Positions 1-8,290 of a stretch of DNA of 64,000 nt are shown one piece after another. A program made the translations under genes and the position numbers. Numbering within the stretch: position 1 is the stretch's first letter; every line of letters begins with the position of its first letter. The notes beneath the pieces were generated by a model. It ran no database searches, was not told where the DNA came from, and saw only the letters and a list, made by a program, of their open reading frames with translations. Origin of the DNA: Gluconacetobacter johannae (GTDB taxonomy: Bacteria; Pseudomonadota; Alphaproteobacteria; Acetobacterales; Acetobacteraceae); contig NZ_BAQK01000025.1 of NCBI RefSeq assembly GCF_025994435.1, positions 43,515-107,514 on the forward strand, in the 5' to 3' direction.

Positions 1-471
1 ACGCCGCCCGTCCTGTCGGACCTGGAAACCCGCTTCAACTACGCCTTCCGCCCCTGGTCGCCGCCCGGCTTCTATCGTCCGGTCGTGGTGCCGGAAATCG
101 TCCATGCCGGCCAGACCTGCGAGATTGCCGGTCTGACCCTGTCCTTGTTCGAGCAGATTCACGGCCGAACGCTCTCGCTGGGGGTGCGTTGCGGGTCCCT
201 GGCCTATTCCACGGACGTGGTGGAACTGCCCGAGGAGGCGTTCGCGGCCCTTGAGGGGGTCGAGACCTGGCTGGTGGACTGCTTTCAGCGCGCGGCCGCC
301 CACAGCGCGCATGCCTGGCTGGAGCGAGTGTTGCACTGGCGCGCGCGGCTGCGCCCCCGGCGGGTGATTCTGACCCATATGGGCGGCGACATGGACTGGG
401 CCTGGATGCAGGCCAACCTGCCCGAGGGGGTCGAACCCGCCTTCGATGGCATGCGCGTGACATTCCGGTAA
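1..471 (+). CDS. MBL-fold metallo-hydrolase, C-terminal part (PhnP-like)
   Basis: The reading frame is open from base 1 to a TAA at 469-471, so only about the last 156 residues are present and the metal-binding HxHxDH motif lies outside the window. What is visible fits the C-terminal half of a metallo-beta-lactamase-fold hydrolase of the PhnP / phosphoribosyl cyclic phosphodiesterase type. There is a strand with an AYSTDV motif (a late metal-ligand Asp), a LVDCF strand, and a late His in LTHMGGDMDW. An internal GTG at 85 could be mistaken for a start, but the residues before it read as normal protein (SDLETRFNYAF) and continue the fold. In alphaproteobacteria this family often follows a TatD-family DNase and metG. 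That neighbour would lie upstream and cannot be checked here. The family call is fairly secure; the substrate is unknown. Confidence 0.75.
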   Translation, partial: TPPVLSDLETRFNYAFRPWSPPGFYRPVVVPEIVHAGQTCEIAGLTLSLFEQIHGRTLSLGVRCGSLAYSTDVVELPEEAFAALEGVETWLVDCFQRAAAHSAHAWLERVLHWRARLRPRRVILTHMGGDMDWAWMQANLPEGVEPAFDGMRVTFR

Positions 472-852
472 TCCGGGCCTGGGCCGGCGAGGCGGGTTTG
501 AAAAAATCCGTTGAAGCTGGGGAAGTGTTTGCGGCCGGTGCGCGATTTAGGTTGAATCGCGACAGTCTGCGGCGATACCCTTTGGACAAGACGACCCTGA
601 AGGTCCGGTGCCCCGCCGCTTCACGATACAGCGATGCCGTTGAAGCGCCTGGGCCATGGACCGCGGCGTGCCCGCCCATCTGAAAGGGCCATCTGAAAAA
701 GGGGACGAGCATTGGATGGTAGAAATACGCGAACGCTAGCCTGACGTTTCTCCCCGGACGGGGAACGGTCTCCGCCCGGGAAATCTTGTCCATGATGCAT
801 GGTCGCCCAGGGTTCATGACGGATCCCGGCGACGGATCGGAGACATCTGTCG
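472..852. other. Intergenic region upstream of prkA
   Basis: About 380 bases with no convincing gene. The short open frames here have no good ribosome site or recognisable product. The only pattern seen is a 10-base direct repeat, CCATCTGAAA, at 676-685 and 689-698 (13-base period). The prkA promoter should lie here, but I could not identify a clear sigma-70 or sigma-54 element. Confidence 0.5.
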
Positions 853-2802
853 ATGGCTTCTTCTGATATCAACGTGTTTTCCCTGGCTACCGCGATGCGG
901 GACGGGCGTCGCGAAGTTGAGATGAGCCTGTCCGACTATCTCGAATCCTGCCGGACGGACCCGTCGTGCTACGCGACGGCGGCAGAACGCATGCTCAAGG
1001 CGATCGGCGAGCCGCGCAACGTCGATACCTCCCGCGATCCCCGCCTGTCGCGCATCTTCATGAACCGCACGCTGCGGATCTATCCGGCGTTCTCGGACTT
1101 CTACGGCATGGAGGAAACGATCGAGCAGATCGTCGGCTTCTTCCGTCATGCCGCCCAGGGGCTGGAGGAGCGCAAGCAGATCCTCTACCTGCTCGGCCCT
1201 GTCGGCGGCGGCAAATCGTCGCTGGGCGAACGGCTGAAGGCCCTGATGGAAAAGGAGCCGATCTATGTCCTGAAGGCCGGGCGGCATGTCAGTCCGGTGT
1301 TCGAAAGCCCGCTGGGGCTGTTCGACCCGGATCGCATGGCCGACGCGCTGGAAGGGCGCTACGGCATTCCCCGTCGCCTGCTGACCGGCATCGCAAGCCC
1401 CTGGGCGCTGAAACGGCTGGAGGAATTCGACGGCGACCTGTCGCGCTTCACGGTGGTCAAGATCCATCCCTCACGCCTGCGGCAGATCGCGATCGCCAAG
1501 ACCGAACCGGGCGACGACAACAACCAGGATGTCTCGGCGCTGGTCGGCAAGGTCGATATCCGGCAACTGGAACATTACAGCCAGAACGATTCCGATGCCT
1601 ACAGCTTCTCAGGCGGGCTGAACCGCGCGAACCAGGGGCTTCTGGAATTCGTCGAGATGTTCAAGGCGCCGATCAAGATGCTGCATCCGCTGCTGACGGC
1701 GACGCAGGAAGGCAATTACGTGGGCACCGAGAATATCGGCGCCATTCCGTTTACCGGCGTCATCCTGGCCCATTCCAACGAGGCCGAGTGGCAGACCTTC
1801 CGCAACAACCGCACCAACGAGGCCTTCCTTGACCGCGTGTGCGTCATCAAGGTGCCGTACTGCCTCCGCGTGACCGAGGAGACCAAGATCTACGAGAAGC
1901 TGGTCCAGTCCTCCAGCCTGGCGGCGGCGCCCTGCGCGCCCAACACGCTGGAAATGCTGGCGCGCTTCGCGGTCCTGTCGCGGCTGAAGCCGCATCCGAA
2001 CTCGACGCAGTTCGCCAAGATGCGGGTCTATGACGGCGAAAACATCCGCGAGACCGACCCCAAGGCGCGGACCATGCAGGAATATCGCGACGCCGCCGGT
2101 GTGGACGAGGGGATGGAAGGCATTTCCACCCGCTTTGCCTACAAGGTGCTGTCCGCGACCTTCAATCACGATTCGAACGAGATTTCGGCCGATCCCGTGC
2201 ATCTGATGTATGTGCTGGAACATGCGATCCGGCGCGAGCAGTTCCCGCCCGAGGTCGAGGCCACCTATCTCGCGACCCTGAAATCCGAGCTCGCGGGGCG
2301 CTATGCCGAATATCTGGGGCACGAGATCCAGAAGGCCTATCTGGAGAGCTACAACGACTACGGCCAGAACCTGTTCGATCGTTATCTGGACTACGCCGAC
2401 GCCTGGATCGAGGACCAGGATTTCAAGGACCCCGACACCGGCCAGATGCTGAACCGGGAGCTGCTGAATGCCGAACTGACCAAGATCGAGAAACCGGCCG
2501 GGATCGCCAATCCCAAGGATTTCCGCAACGAGGTCGTGAAGTTCTCGCTGCGCGCCCGAGCCAGCAATGGCGGGCGAAATCCGTCCTGGACGTCGTACGA
2601 GAAGATCCGCGACGTCATCGAGAAGCGGATGTTCAGCCAGGTGGAGGACCTGCTGCCGGTCATCAGCTTCGGGTCGAAGAAGGATGGCGAAACCGAACGC
2701 AAGCACGACGAGTTCGTCGAGCGGATGGCATCGCGCGGATACACGGAACGACAGGTCCGCAGGCTCGTTGAATGGTACATGCGGGTGAAGCAGTCCGCCT
2801 GA
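853..2802 (+). CDS. prkA: PrkA-family serine protein kinase / AAA+ protein
   Basis: 649 residues, the usual size for PrkA/YeaG proteins (about 640-650). An AAA-type ATPase core lies in the first half, with a Walker A motif GPVGGGKSS at about residues 115-123. The C-terminal half has the PrkA kinase-domain character. The family phosphorylates protein targets, and in enterobacteria YeaG works with YeaH in adaptation to nutrient and nitrogen stress. The ATG at 853 is preceded by GGAG at 839-842. The next two genes are the YeaH-like VWA protein and SpoVR, reproducing the known yeaG-yeaH-ycgB set, which argues for one operon and a shared stress role. The protein is cytoplasmic, with no signal peptide or membrane segment. 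The identification is strong; the targets in this organism are unknown. Confidence 0.95.
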   Translation: MASSDINVFSLATAMRDGRREVEMSLSDYLESCRTDPSCYATAAERMLKAIGEPRNVDTSRDPRLSRIFMNRTLRIYPAFSDFYGMEETIEQIVGFFRHAAQGLEERKQILYLLGPVGGGKSSLGERLKALMEKEPIYVLKAGRHVSPVFESPLGLFDPDRMADALEGRYGIPRRLLTGIASPWALKRLEEFDGDLSRFTVVKIHPSRLRQIAIAKTEPGDDNNQDVSALVGKVDIRQLEHYSQNDSDAYSFSGGLNRANQGLLEFVEMFKAPIKMLHPLLTATQEGNYVGTENIGAIPFTGVILAHSNEAEWQTFRNNRTNEAFLDRVCVIKVPYCLRVTEETKIYEKLVQSSSLAAAPCAPNTLEMLARFAVLSRLKPHPNSTQFAKMRVYDGENIRETDPKARTMQEYRDAAGVDEGMEGISTRFAYKVLSATFNHDSNEISADPVHLMYVLEHAIRREQFPPEVEATYLATLKSELAGRYAEYLGHEIQKAYLESYNDYGQNLFDRYLDYADAWIEDQDFKDPDTGQMLNRELLNAELTKIEKPAGIANPKDFRNEVVKFSLRARASNGGRNPSWTSYEKIRDVIEKRMFSQVEDLLPVISFGSKKDGETERKHDEFVERMASRGYTERQVRRLVEWYMRVKQSA

Positions 2803-2822
2803 AACGGGAATGGTGTCGCCCA

Positions 2823-4133
2823 GTGGATATTATCGACAGACGTCCCAATCCCCATGGGAAGAATATCGAGAACCGGCGCCGCGTGCTCGAAAGGGCGCGT
2901 GGCGCGGTGCAGAAGGCGGTTCGCGATTCGGTCGCGCGGGGCAAGATCAGGGAAATCGGGCAGGGCAATGCCGTTTCCGTGCCGTCCGACGCGCTGCATG
3001 AACCCACATTCCATCGCGTCTTCACCGAGGGCACGCGCGAGATCGTCCTGACCGGCAATCGCGAATTCTCGCGCGGCGACCGGTTGCAGCGTCCGCCCGC
3101 GGCGGGCGGGCCGGGCAATGGTGGCGGGCCGGGGCAGGGGGGCGAGAAAGGGGGCGCCGAGGATTCGTTCCGCTTCGTGCTCAGCCGGGACGAATTCCTG
3201 GACCTGTTCTTCGACGACCTGGAACTGCCGGACCTGATTAAGCGCGAGATCTCGACGACCGAGAACAGCGTGCCCAGCCGCAGCGGCCTGAGCAACGAGG
3301 GGGCGCCGTCGCATCTCGACCTGGGCCGGACGATGCGCCGGTCGATCGCGCGGCGGATCGGGCTGGGCCGCCCGAAACCCGACGACCTGCGTGAAATCGA
3401 CGAGCGGATCGCCGAACTCGAGGCCCGGCGGCCCCTCGATGCCGAGGAGATCGAGGAACTGGAACGCCAGCGCGAGCGGCGGTCGATGATCCGCCAGCGC
3501 ATGGCGCGCATCCCGTGGGTCGATCCGGTCGATCTGCGCTTCCGCCGCTATACGATGACGCCCCAGCCATCGACCCGCGCCGTCATGTTCTGCATCATGG
3601 ATGTCTCGGGCTCGATGACCGAGCGGATGAAGGATCTGGCGAAGCAGTTCTTCCTGCTGCTGCACGTCTTTCTGGAACGGCGCTACAAGAAGGTCGACAT
3701 CGTCTTCATCCGTCACGCCGAAAGCGCCGAGGAGGTGGACGAGGAGACGTTCTTCCACGATCCGCGCACCGGCGGCACCATCGTGTCGTCCGCGCTGGAG
3801 CTGATGCGCGGCATCCAGCGCGAACGCTATCCGTCGGGGGGCTGGAACATCTATGTCGCGCAGGCGTCGGACGGCGACAACGCATCGTCGGACACCCAGC
3901 GGACGGCGTCGCTGCTGCAGGACGACATCCTGCCGGTGGTCCAGTACTACGCCTATATCGAGGTCTCGGGATCCGGCGCGGTCATTCGCGGGGAAACCGA
4001 CCTGTGGCGCAGCTATCGGACGATTGCCGAGCAGAACGGCCATCTTGCGATCCGCCAGGTCGGCGACCGCAAGGAGATCTTCCCCGTGTTCCGCGATCTG
4101 TTTTCCCGCCAGCATGACCATGCGGAGGCCTGA
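2823..4133 (+). CDS. YeaH/YhbH family protein (DUF444), VWA-like
   Basis: The DUF444 family partners PrkA. I chose the GTG at 2823 because translation from there gives VDIIDRRPNPHGKN, matching the family's conserved N-terminal IDRR start. An in-frame ATG at 2772 would overlap prkA by 31 bases and adds residues not typical of the family. From 2823 the protein has about 436 residues, normal for YeaH. A Gly-rich low-complexity stretch around residues 90-110 is followed by a charged helical segment. A von Willebrand A-like domain then starts at CIMDVSGSMTERM, with a MIDAS-type DxSGS. The stop TGA overlaps the ATG of spoVR (TGATG), so the two are translationally coupled. The product is probably a cytoplasmic adaptor or regulator of PrkA. 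The family call is strong; the molecular function is unproven in the family generally. Confidence 0.9.
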   Translation: MDIIDRRPNPHGKNIENRRRVLERARGAVQKAVRDSVARGKIREIGQGNAVSVPSDALHEPTFHRVFTEGTREIVLTGNREFSRGDRLQRPPAAGGPGNGGGPGQGGEKGGAEDSFRFVLSRDEFLDLFFDDLELPDLIKREISTTENSVPSRSGLSNEGAPSHLDLGRTMRRSIARRIGLGRPKPDDLREIDERIAELEARRPLDAEEIEELERQRERRSMIRQRMARIPWVDPVDLRFRRYTMTPQPSTRAVMFCIMDVSGSMTERMKDLAKQFFLLLHVFLERRYKKVDIVFIRHAESAEEVDEETFFHDPRTGGTIVSSALELMRGIQRERYPSGGWNIYVAQASDGDNASSDTQRTASLLQDDILPVVQYYAYIEVSGSGAVIRGETDLWRSYRTIAEQNGHLAIRQVGDRKEIFPVFRDLFSRQHDHAEA

Positions 4134-5689
4134 TGGACCAGATTGTTCCGGGTGGGGCGTCCGCGACGCCGGGCGGCCTGCTCTATTCCGGCAATGACTG
4201 GAATTTCCAGATCATCCGGAACTGCTACGACGCGATCCAGGAGATCGCGGACAAGGAACTCGGCCTGGAGATCTATGCCAACCGGATCGAGATCATCACG
4301 TCCGAGCAGATGCTCGACGTCTACACCTCGCACGGCATGCCGCTGGGCTACAAGCACTGGTCGTTCGGCAAGCGCTTCATCGGGCATGAAAGCGCCTATC
4401 GGCGTGGACTGATGGGGCTGGCGTACGAGGTCGTCATCAATTCCGACCCCTGCATCAGCTATCTGATGGAGGAAAATTCCGCGACGATGCAGGCGCTGGT
4501 CATCGCGCACGCGGCGTTCGGCCATAACCATTTTTTCCGCAACAACCGGCTGTTCCGGGAATGGACCGACCCGTCGCAGATCCTGGACTATCTGGAATTC
4601 GCCCGGGGCTTCATCGCGCGGTGCGAGGAGCGGCATGGGCAGCGGGCGGTGGAACGCATCCTCGATGCCGCACATGCCCTGCAGAACCAGGGGGTCCATC
4701 GTCATTCCGGCGCACGCAAGCTGGACCTCAAGGCCGAGCAGCAGCGCGCGCGCGAGCGCCGCGAATATGAAGACAGCATGTTCAACGACCTGTGGCGGAC
4801 CCTGCCGTCGGACCTGCCGGGCGAGAAGGACGGCCCGCAGGATTCCGCGACCCGGCGGCGGCTGGGGCTGCCCGAGGAAAACCTGCTCTATTTCCTGGAA
4901 AAGAATGCCCCGCGCCTGGCGCCGTGGGAGCGGGAGATCATTCGCATCGTCCGGATGGTCGCGCAGTATTTCTACCCGCAACCCCAGGTCAAGATGATGA
5001 ACGAGGGCTGCGCCACATGGGTTCATGCCTACATCATGCGCCGCCTGCACGAACTTGGACGGATCGACGACGCCGCGTATCTGGAAGTCATCCATTCCAC
5101 GTCGAACGTCATCAACCAGCCCGGATTCGAGGCGGGCGGCGGGCCGTCCTTCAACCCCTACGCACTGGGCTACGCGATGATGACCGACATCGCCCGGATC
5201 TGCGTGGATCCTTCGGATGAGGACCGGCGCTGGTTTCCCGACATTGCCGGCAATGGCGATCCGGTCGGCACCCTGCGGCACGCCTGGGCCGAGTATCGGG
5301 ACGAGAGCTTCATCCAGCAGTTCCTGTCGCCCAAGGTGATCCGGGACTTTCGCATGTTCCGGCTGCGTGACGACACCACCCAGCCCTATCTGCTGGTCGA
5401 CGCCATCCATGACGAGGCCGGCTATCGCGATATCCGTCGCAGCGTGGCCCTGACCTATGATCCGGGGACATTCTATACCGAGATCGAGATCGTCGATGTC
5501 GATCTGCTGGGCGACCGGACCCTGGTTCTGGAACATCGCAGCCGAAAAGGGCAGACGCTGCAACCGGGCGATGCCCGACAGACATTGGATTATCTCGTAA
5601 CATTATGGGGTTATGGGGTTGTCTTGAAGGAAATTGACAGCCAGACCGGCGAGGTCATCACCACGCACGCGGTCAACCCACCCGGCTAG
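4133..5689 (+). CDS. spoVR: SpoVR family protein (YcgB-like)
   Basis: 518 residues, the typical size of SpoVR/YcgB. The sequence is recognisable along its whole length, including the early WNFQIIRNCYDAIQEIA segment and the MMNEGCATWVH segment near the middle that is diagnostic for the family. In Bacillus SpoVR affects spore cortex formation. In non-sporulating Gram-negatives it is a stationary-phase or stress protein of unknown biochemical activity, encoded next to prkA and yeaH as here. The ATG at 4133 overlaps the stop of the previous gene by one base, so it is the third gene of the operon. A palindrome about 105 bases downstream (5795-5821) could end the transcript or serve the next operon. 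No signal peptide or membrane segment is present. Confidence 0.93.
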   Translation: MDQIVPGGASATPGGLLYSGNDWNFQIIRNCYDAIQEIADKELGLEIYANRIEIITSEQMLDVYTSHGMPLGYKHWSFGKRFIGHESAYRRGLMGLAYEVVINSDPCISYLMEENSATMQALVIAHAAFGHNHFFRNNRLFREWTDPSQILDYLEFARGFIARCEERHGQRAVERILDAAHALQNQGVHRHSGARKLDLKAEQQRARERREYEDSMFNDLWRTLPSDLPGEKDGPQDSATRRRLGLPEENLLYFLEKNAPRLAPWEREIIRIVRMVAQYFYPQPQVKMMNEGCATWVHAYIMRRLHELGRIDDAAYLEVIHSTSNVINQPGFEAGGGPSFNPYALGYAMMTDIARICVDPSDEDRRWFPDIAGNGDPVGTLRHAWAEYRDESFIQQFLSPKVIRDFRMFRLRDDTTQPYLLVDAIHDEAGYRDIRRSVALTYDPGTFYTEIEIVDVDLLGDRTLVLEHRSRKGQTLQPGDARQTLDYLVTLWGYGVVLKEIDSQTGEVITTHAVNPPG

Positions 5690-6000
5690 GGCAGATTGCG
5701 TGCAGGCTGCATCCGGCGATGATATCGCTGAATGAAGATAATTTTATAATCAGCGCTCAAAGGCCCTTTTCCGATATCGGAGAACTGGGAATTCCCCCTC
5801 TGGTCCCATGGGACCGAGGGGTGGCGTGGGCTGGTCATGTCCCGGAAAAATTTGTATCGAAAGATTATTGAATCCGGCCAATGCGGGGCGGGTCGACGTC
5901 CCGCGTGTGACGCTGCCACGCCGGACGATTGATGGTTGCTGGAGCGAAAGATAAGGTAACAGGATGAATATATTATCCTATCCTGGGGTCGGGCGGGCTT
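5690..6000. other. Intergenic region between spoVR and the amine dehydrogenase operon
   Basis: About 310 bases without a gene, clearly more AT-rich than its surroundings in two patches (about 5730-5765 and 5940-5985). It contains the two palindromes listed separately at 5771-5780 and 5795-5821. It must hold the promoter of the downstream amine dehydrogenase operon. I found no confident -35/-10 pair and no clear Shine-Dalgarno sequence in front of 6001. Confidence 0.5.
5771..5821. promoter_or_regulatory. Paired palindromes upstream of the amine dehydrogenase operon
   Basis: Two inverted repeats sit 14 bases apart. At 5771-5780 there is a perfect 10-base palindrome, CCGATATCGG. At 5795-5821 CCCCTC-T-GGTCCC is followed by GGGACCGAGGGG, a 12-pair inverted repeat with a single extra T and a centre CCATGG. 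The second could fold as a hairpin, but no T-run follows it on either strand, so a rho-independent terminator is not well supported. An operator for a dimeric regulator or a structured 3' end of the spoVR transcript are the alternatives. The palindromes are seen directly; the role is inference. Confidence 0.4.
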
Positions 6001-7209
6001 ATGGCGGTTGAACGACGTCGTAGCATGACCCGTAATCTGGCCGCTCCGCTGACGCTTCTGGGCGCCCTGTCTGTCCTTGTCGCCGGCCCGGCCGGTGCGG
6101 CGGATCCTATCCTGCAGACCGAGGAAAGCGACATCGTGAAGCTTCCGCCTGCTGGTCCGCATCGGATCCTGGTGGAAGACGCCGTGTACCGTCACAACAA
6201 GGACGGGCGCGTCTATGTGGTCGATACCGACAGCGGTAAGCTGCTGGGTATGGTCCAGGCCTCGTACAACGCCAATGTCGCCGCCGATCCGGCCGGCCGG
6301 GCGTTCTATGTCGCCGAGACGACGTGGGAACGTGGAAATCGCGGCAAGCGGCATGACATGCTGGCGGCCTACGATCCCCAGACGCTCGAACCGACGATGG
6401 ACATCGACCTGCCGAGTCGTGCCCTGGTGACGCCCAAGAAGCCCGACCTGGCGGTCGGCGCCGACGGGCATTACGTCTATGTCTACGACACCAGCCCGAC
6501 CAATTCGGTCCATGTCGTGGACACGGCGAAGAAGGCGGTGGTGCAGACCGTCGATGTTCCGGGCTGCGCGCTGGTCTATCCGTGGGGGGTGTCGGGTTTT
6601 TCGTCGATCTGCGGCGATGGTTCGCTGGCCAATGTCAGCCTCGACGCGTCGGCCAAGCCCACCGTCACCCATTCCGCGCCGTTCTTCGTGCCTGATCGGG
6701 ACCCCGTCTTCGAGCACAGCCCGGACGTCGCGGCCAGTGGACATGTCTGGTTCGTGTCCTTCAGCGGCCTTGTCTACGACACGGTCCTGGGTTCGGACGC
6801 CCGGATCGGCAAGCCCTGGTCCCTTCAGGAAGCCGCGGGCCTTAAGCCCGCGTCCGACGCCCGTGCGCCGTTCGACGTCACCTGGCGTCCGGGCGGCTGG
6901 CAACTGGCGGCCGTGCGGGCACGGGATTCGCACCTGTTCATCCTGATGCATAACGGCACGTTCTGGACGCACAAGGATCCGGGGACCGAGTTGTGGGAGG
7001 TCGACCTGACGACCCGCAAGCTGGTGCGCCGCATTCATCTGGCCGCCCCCAGCACCATGGTCGGCGTCACCCAGGACGCGGCGTCGCGTATTTTCGTGAC
7101 CGACGAGGCCGGTGATCTGAACGTCCTGGACGGCGCCACCGGCAAGATGGTGCGGCCGATCAGGAAACTGGGCGAATCGCTTATCTTCACGGTCGCGGCG
7201 GGGGAATGA
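6001..7209 (+). CDS. TTQ-dependent amine dehydrogenase heavy (beta) chain, MauB/AauB-like
   Basis: 402 residues with an N-terminal signal peptide (hydrophobic LLGALSVLVAG ending near AGAADP), so the product is periplasmic. The rest is the seven-bladed beta-propeller of the methylamine/aromatic amine dehydrogenase heavy chain. Repeated strand units of the type GRVYVVDTDSGKLLG and NSVHVVDTAKKAV are visible. So is the paired-Cys segment PGCALVYP ... SSICGDGS, characteristic of this family. The heavy chain carries no cofactor itself; it forms the alpha2beta2 enzyme with the light chain. I kept the ATG at 6001; an ATG at 6025 would give an equally good signal peptide, and neither has a clear ribosome site. 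The stop overlaps the light-chain start by four bases (ATGA). Whether the substrate is methylamine or a larger amine cannot be told from this subunit. Confidence 0.88.
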   Translation: MAVERRRSMTRNLAAPLTLLGALSVLVAGPAGAADPILQTEESDIVKLPPAGPHRILVEDAVYRHNKDGRVYVVDTDSGKLLGMVQASYNANVAADPAGRAFYVAETTWERGNRGKRHDMLAAYDPQTLEPTMDIDLPSRALVTPKKPDLAVGADGHYVYVYDTSPTNSVHVVDTAKKAVVQTVDVPGCALVYPWGVSGFSSICGDGSLANVSLDASAKPTVTHSAPFFVPDRDPVFEHSPDVAASGHVWFVSFSGLVYDTVLGSDARIGKPWSLQEAAGLKPASDARAPFDVTWRPGGWQLAAVRARDSHLFILMHNGTFWTHKDPGTELWEVDLTTRKLVRRIHLAAPSTMVGVTQDAASRIFVTDEAGDLNVLDGATGKMVRPIRKLGESLIFTVAAGE

Positions 7210-7838
7210 TGGCGATGACACGAAACATGACCGGCCGCCCGTCCCATGCGACGGGCGCCGAAGCCACGCCTGAGCCCGGACGTGGTACGACCGGCGGACA
7301 CGATGGTCTCGACCGCATGGCCGAGCGGCTGACCCGCCGTCTGGCCGGACGGTCGTCGCGCCGCAGCGCGCTGGCGCGGCTGGGGGCGTGGGCGGCCGCG
7401 ATCCCGGCTTTCCCGGTGCTGCCGGTCTGGCGCGGCGATGCCCGCGCGGCCACCCCCACGACCCGCGCCCCGTCGCCCTTTTCCGCCAAGGCCCAGGTGA
7501 AGGACGACACCAAGTGCGATTACTGGCGGTATTGCGCGATTGACGGCAATCTGTGCACCACGTGCGGCGGCGGGGTTCATAGCTGCCCGCCGGGTACCCG
7601 GCCGTCGCCGACATCGTGGATCGGCACATGCTTCAACCCGCAGGACCGCCGCGCGTACCTGATCGCCTATCGCGACTGCTGTGGACAGGATGCCTGCAAC
7701 GAGCAGACCTGCCTGGGCATGGATGGGGATCTGCCGACCTACCGTCCGCAGGCCAATAACGACATCATCTGGTGTTTCGGAACGGGCTCGCTTCTCTATA
7801 ATTGTTCGACAGCCGTAATCGTAGGAACCGCCGAATGA
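7206..7838 (+). CDS. TTQ-dependent amine dehydrogenase light (alpha) chain, MauA/AauA-like
   Basis: 210 residues. A long Tat-type signal with SRRSALARLG at residues 51-60 precedes a hydrophobic stretch and ends near 80, as in known MauA precursors. A Pro/Thr-rich linker follows, then the compact catalytic domain. All twelve cysteines of the family are present (104, 110, 117, 120, 127, 142, 158, 159, 164, 169, 190, 200). The two tryptophans that form tryptophan tryptophylquinone are W138 (SPTSW) and W189 (NNDIIW), 51 residues apart exactly as W57/W108 of Paracoccus MADH. The catalytic Asp is D157 (AYRDCC), 19 residues after W138. So the subunit should be catalytic if TTQ is made. The SPTSWIGTC region resembles aromatic amine dehydrogenase, while YRPQANNDIIWCFG resembles methylamine dehydrogenase, so the substrate class is open. 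Start and stop overlap both neighbours by four bases. Confidence 0.9.
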   Translation: MMAMTRNMTGRPSHATGAEATPEPGRGTTGGHDGLDRMAERLTRRLAGRSSRRSALARLGAWAAAIPAFPVLPVWRGDARAATPTTRAPSPFSAKAQVKDDTKCDYWRYCAIDGNLCTTCGGGVHSCPPGTRPSPTSWIGTCFNPQDRRAYLIAYRDCCGQDACNEQTCLGMDGDLPTYRPQANNDIIWCFGTGSLLYNCSTAVIVGTAE

Positions 7839-8290
7839 AGAAGATCCTGACCCTGGCCCTGTGTCTGGCCGGGGCGACGCCCGCCTTTGCCGCCCCTGAC
7901 GGAATGGCCCTCTATGGCGCCAATTGCGGCATCTGCCACCAGGGCGGCGGCGTGGGCGCGCCGGGGCAATTCCCGCCGCTGGCCAACCGCATCGACAAGA
8001 TCGCGTCGACCCCGGAAGGCAAGAAATATGCGACCCAGGTGCTGATTAACGGCCTGGCCGGGTCGATCCAGGCTGCCGGCGCGACCTATGTCGGCTTCAT
8101 GCCCAGCTTCAAGAGCCTGCCCGACGATCAGATCGCGGCGATCCTGACCTATCTGTCGTCGCTGGGTTCGACCAAGCCGGCTCCGACCTTCACGGCGGCC
8201 GACCTGGCGGCGTCCCGTGCGGCGCCGATGCCATCGTCGGCCGTGGCCGCCGCCAGGAAGGCGCTGAATGCGGCACATCCGCTTCCCTAA
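7835..8290 (+). CDS. Periplasmic monoheme cytochrome c
   Basis: 151 residues. A Sec signal peptide (MKKILTLALCLAG, cleavage near AFA-AP at residue 19-20) is followed by a class I cytochrome c domain. The heme-binding motif is CGICH at residues 31-35, and the probable sixth ligand is Met89 in GFMPSF. An Ala/Pro-rich tail of about 35 residues ends the protein. The ATG overlaps the stop of the light-chain gene (ATGA), so it belongs to the amine dehydrogenase operon and is the likely electron acceptor, in the place where mau clusters usually encode the cupredoxin amicyanin. That role is inferred from position only. It is not MauG, which carries two hemes. Confidence 0.88.
   Translation: MKKILTLALCLAGATPAFAAPDGMALYGANCGICHQGGGVGAPGQFPPLANRIDKIASTPEGKKYATQVLINGLAGSIQAAGATYVGFMPSFKSLPDDQIAAILTYLSSLGSTKPAPTFTAADLAASRAAPMPSSAVAAARKALNAAHPLP

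Noticed and set aside
498..683. 61-codon frame between the MBL-fold gene and prkA
   Set aside because: No ribosome site, basic low-complexity product and no recognisable domain.
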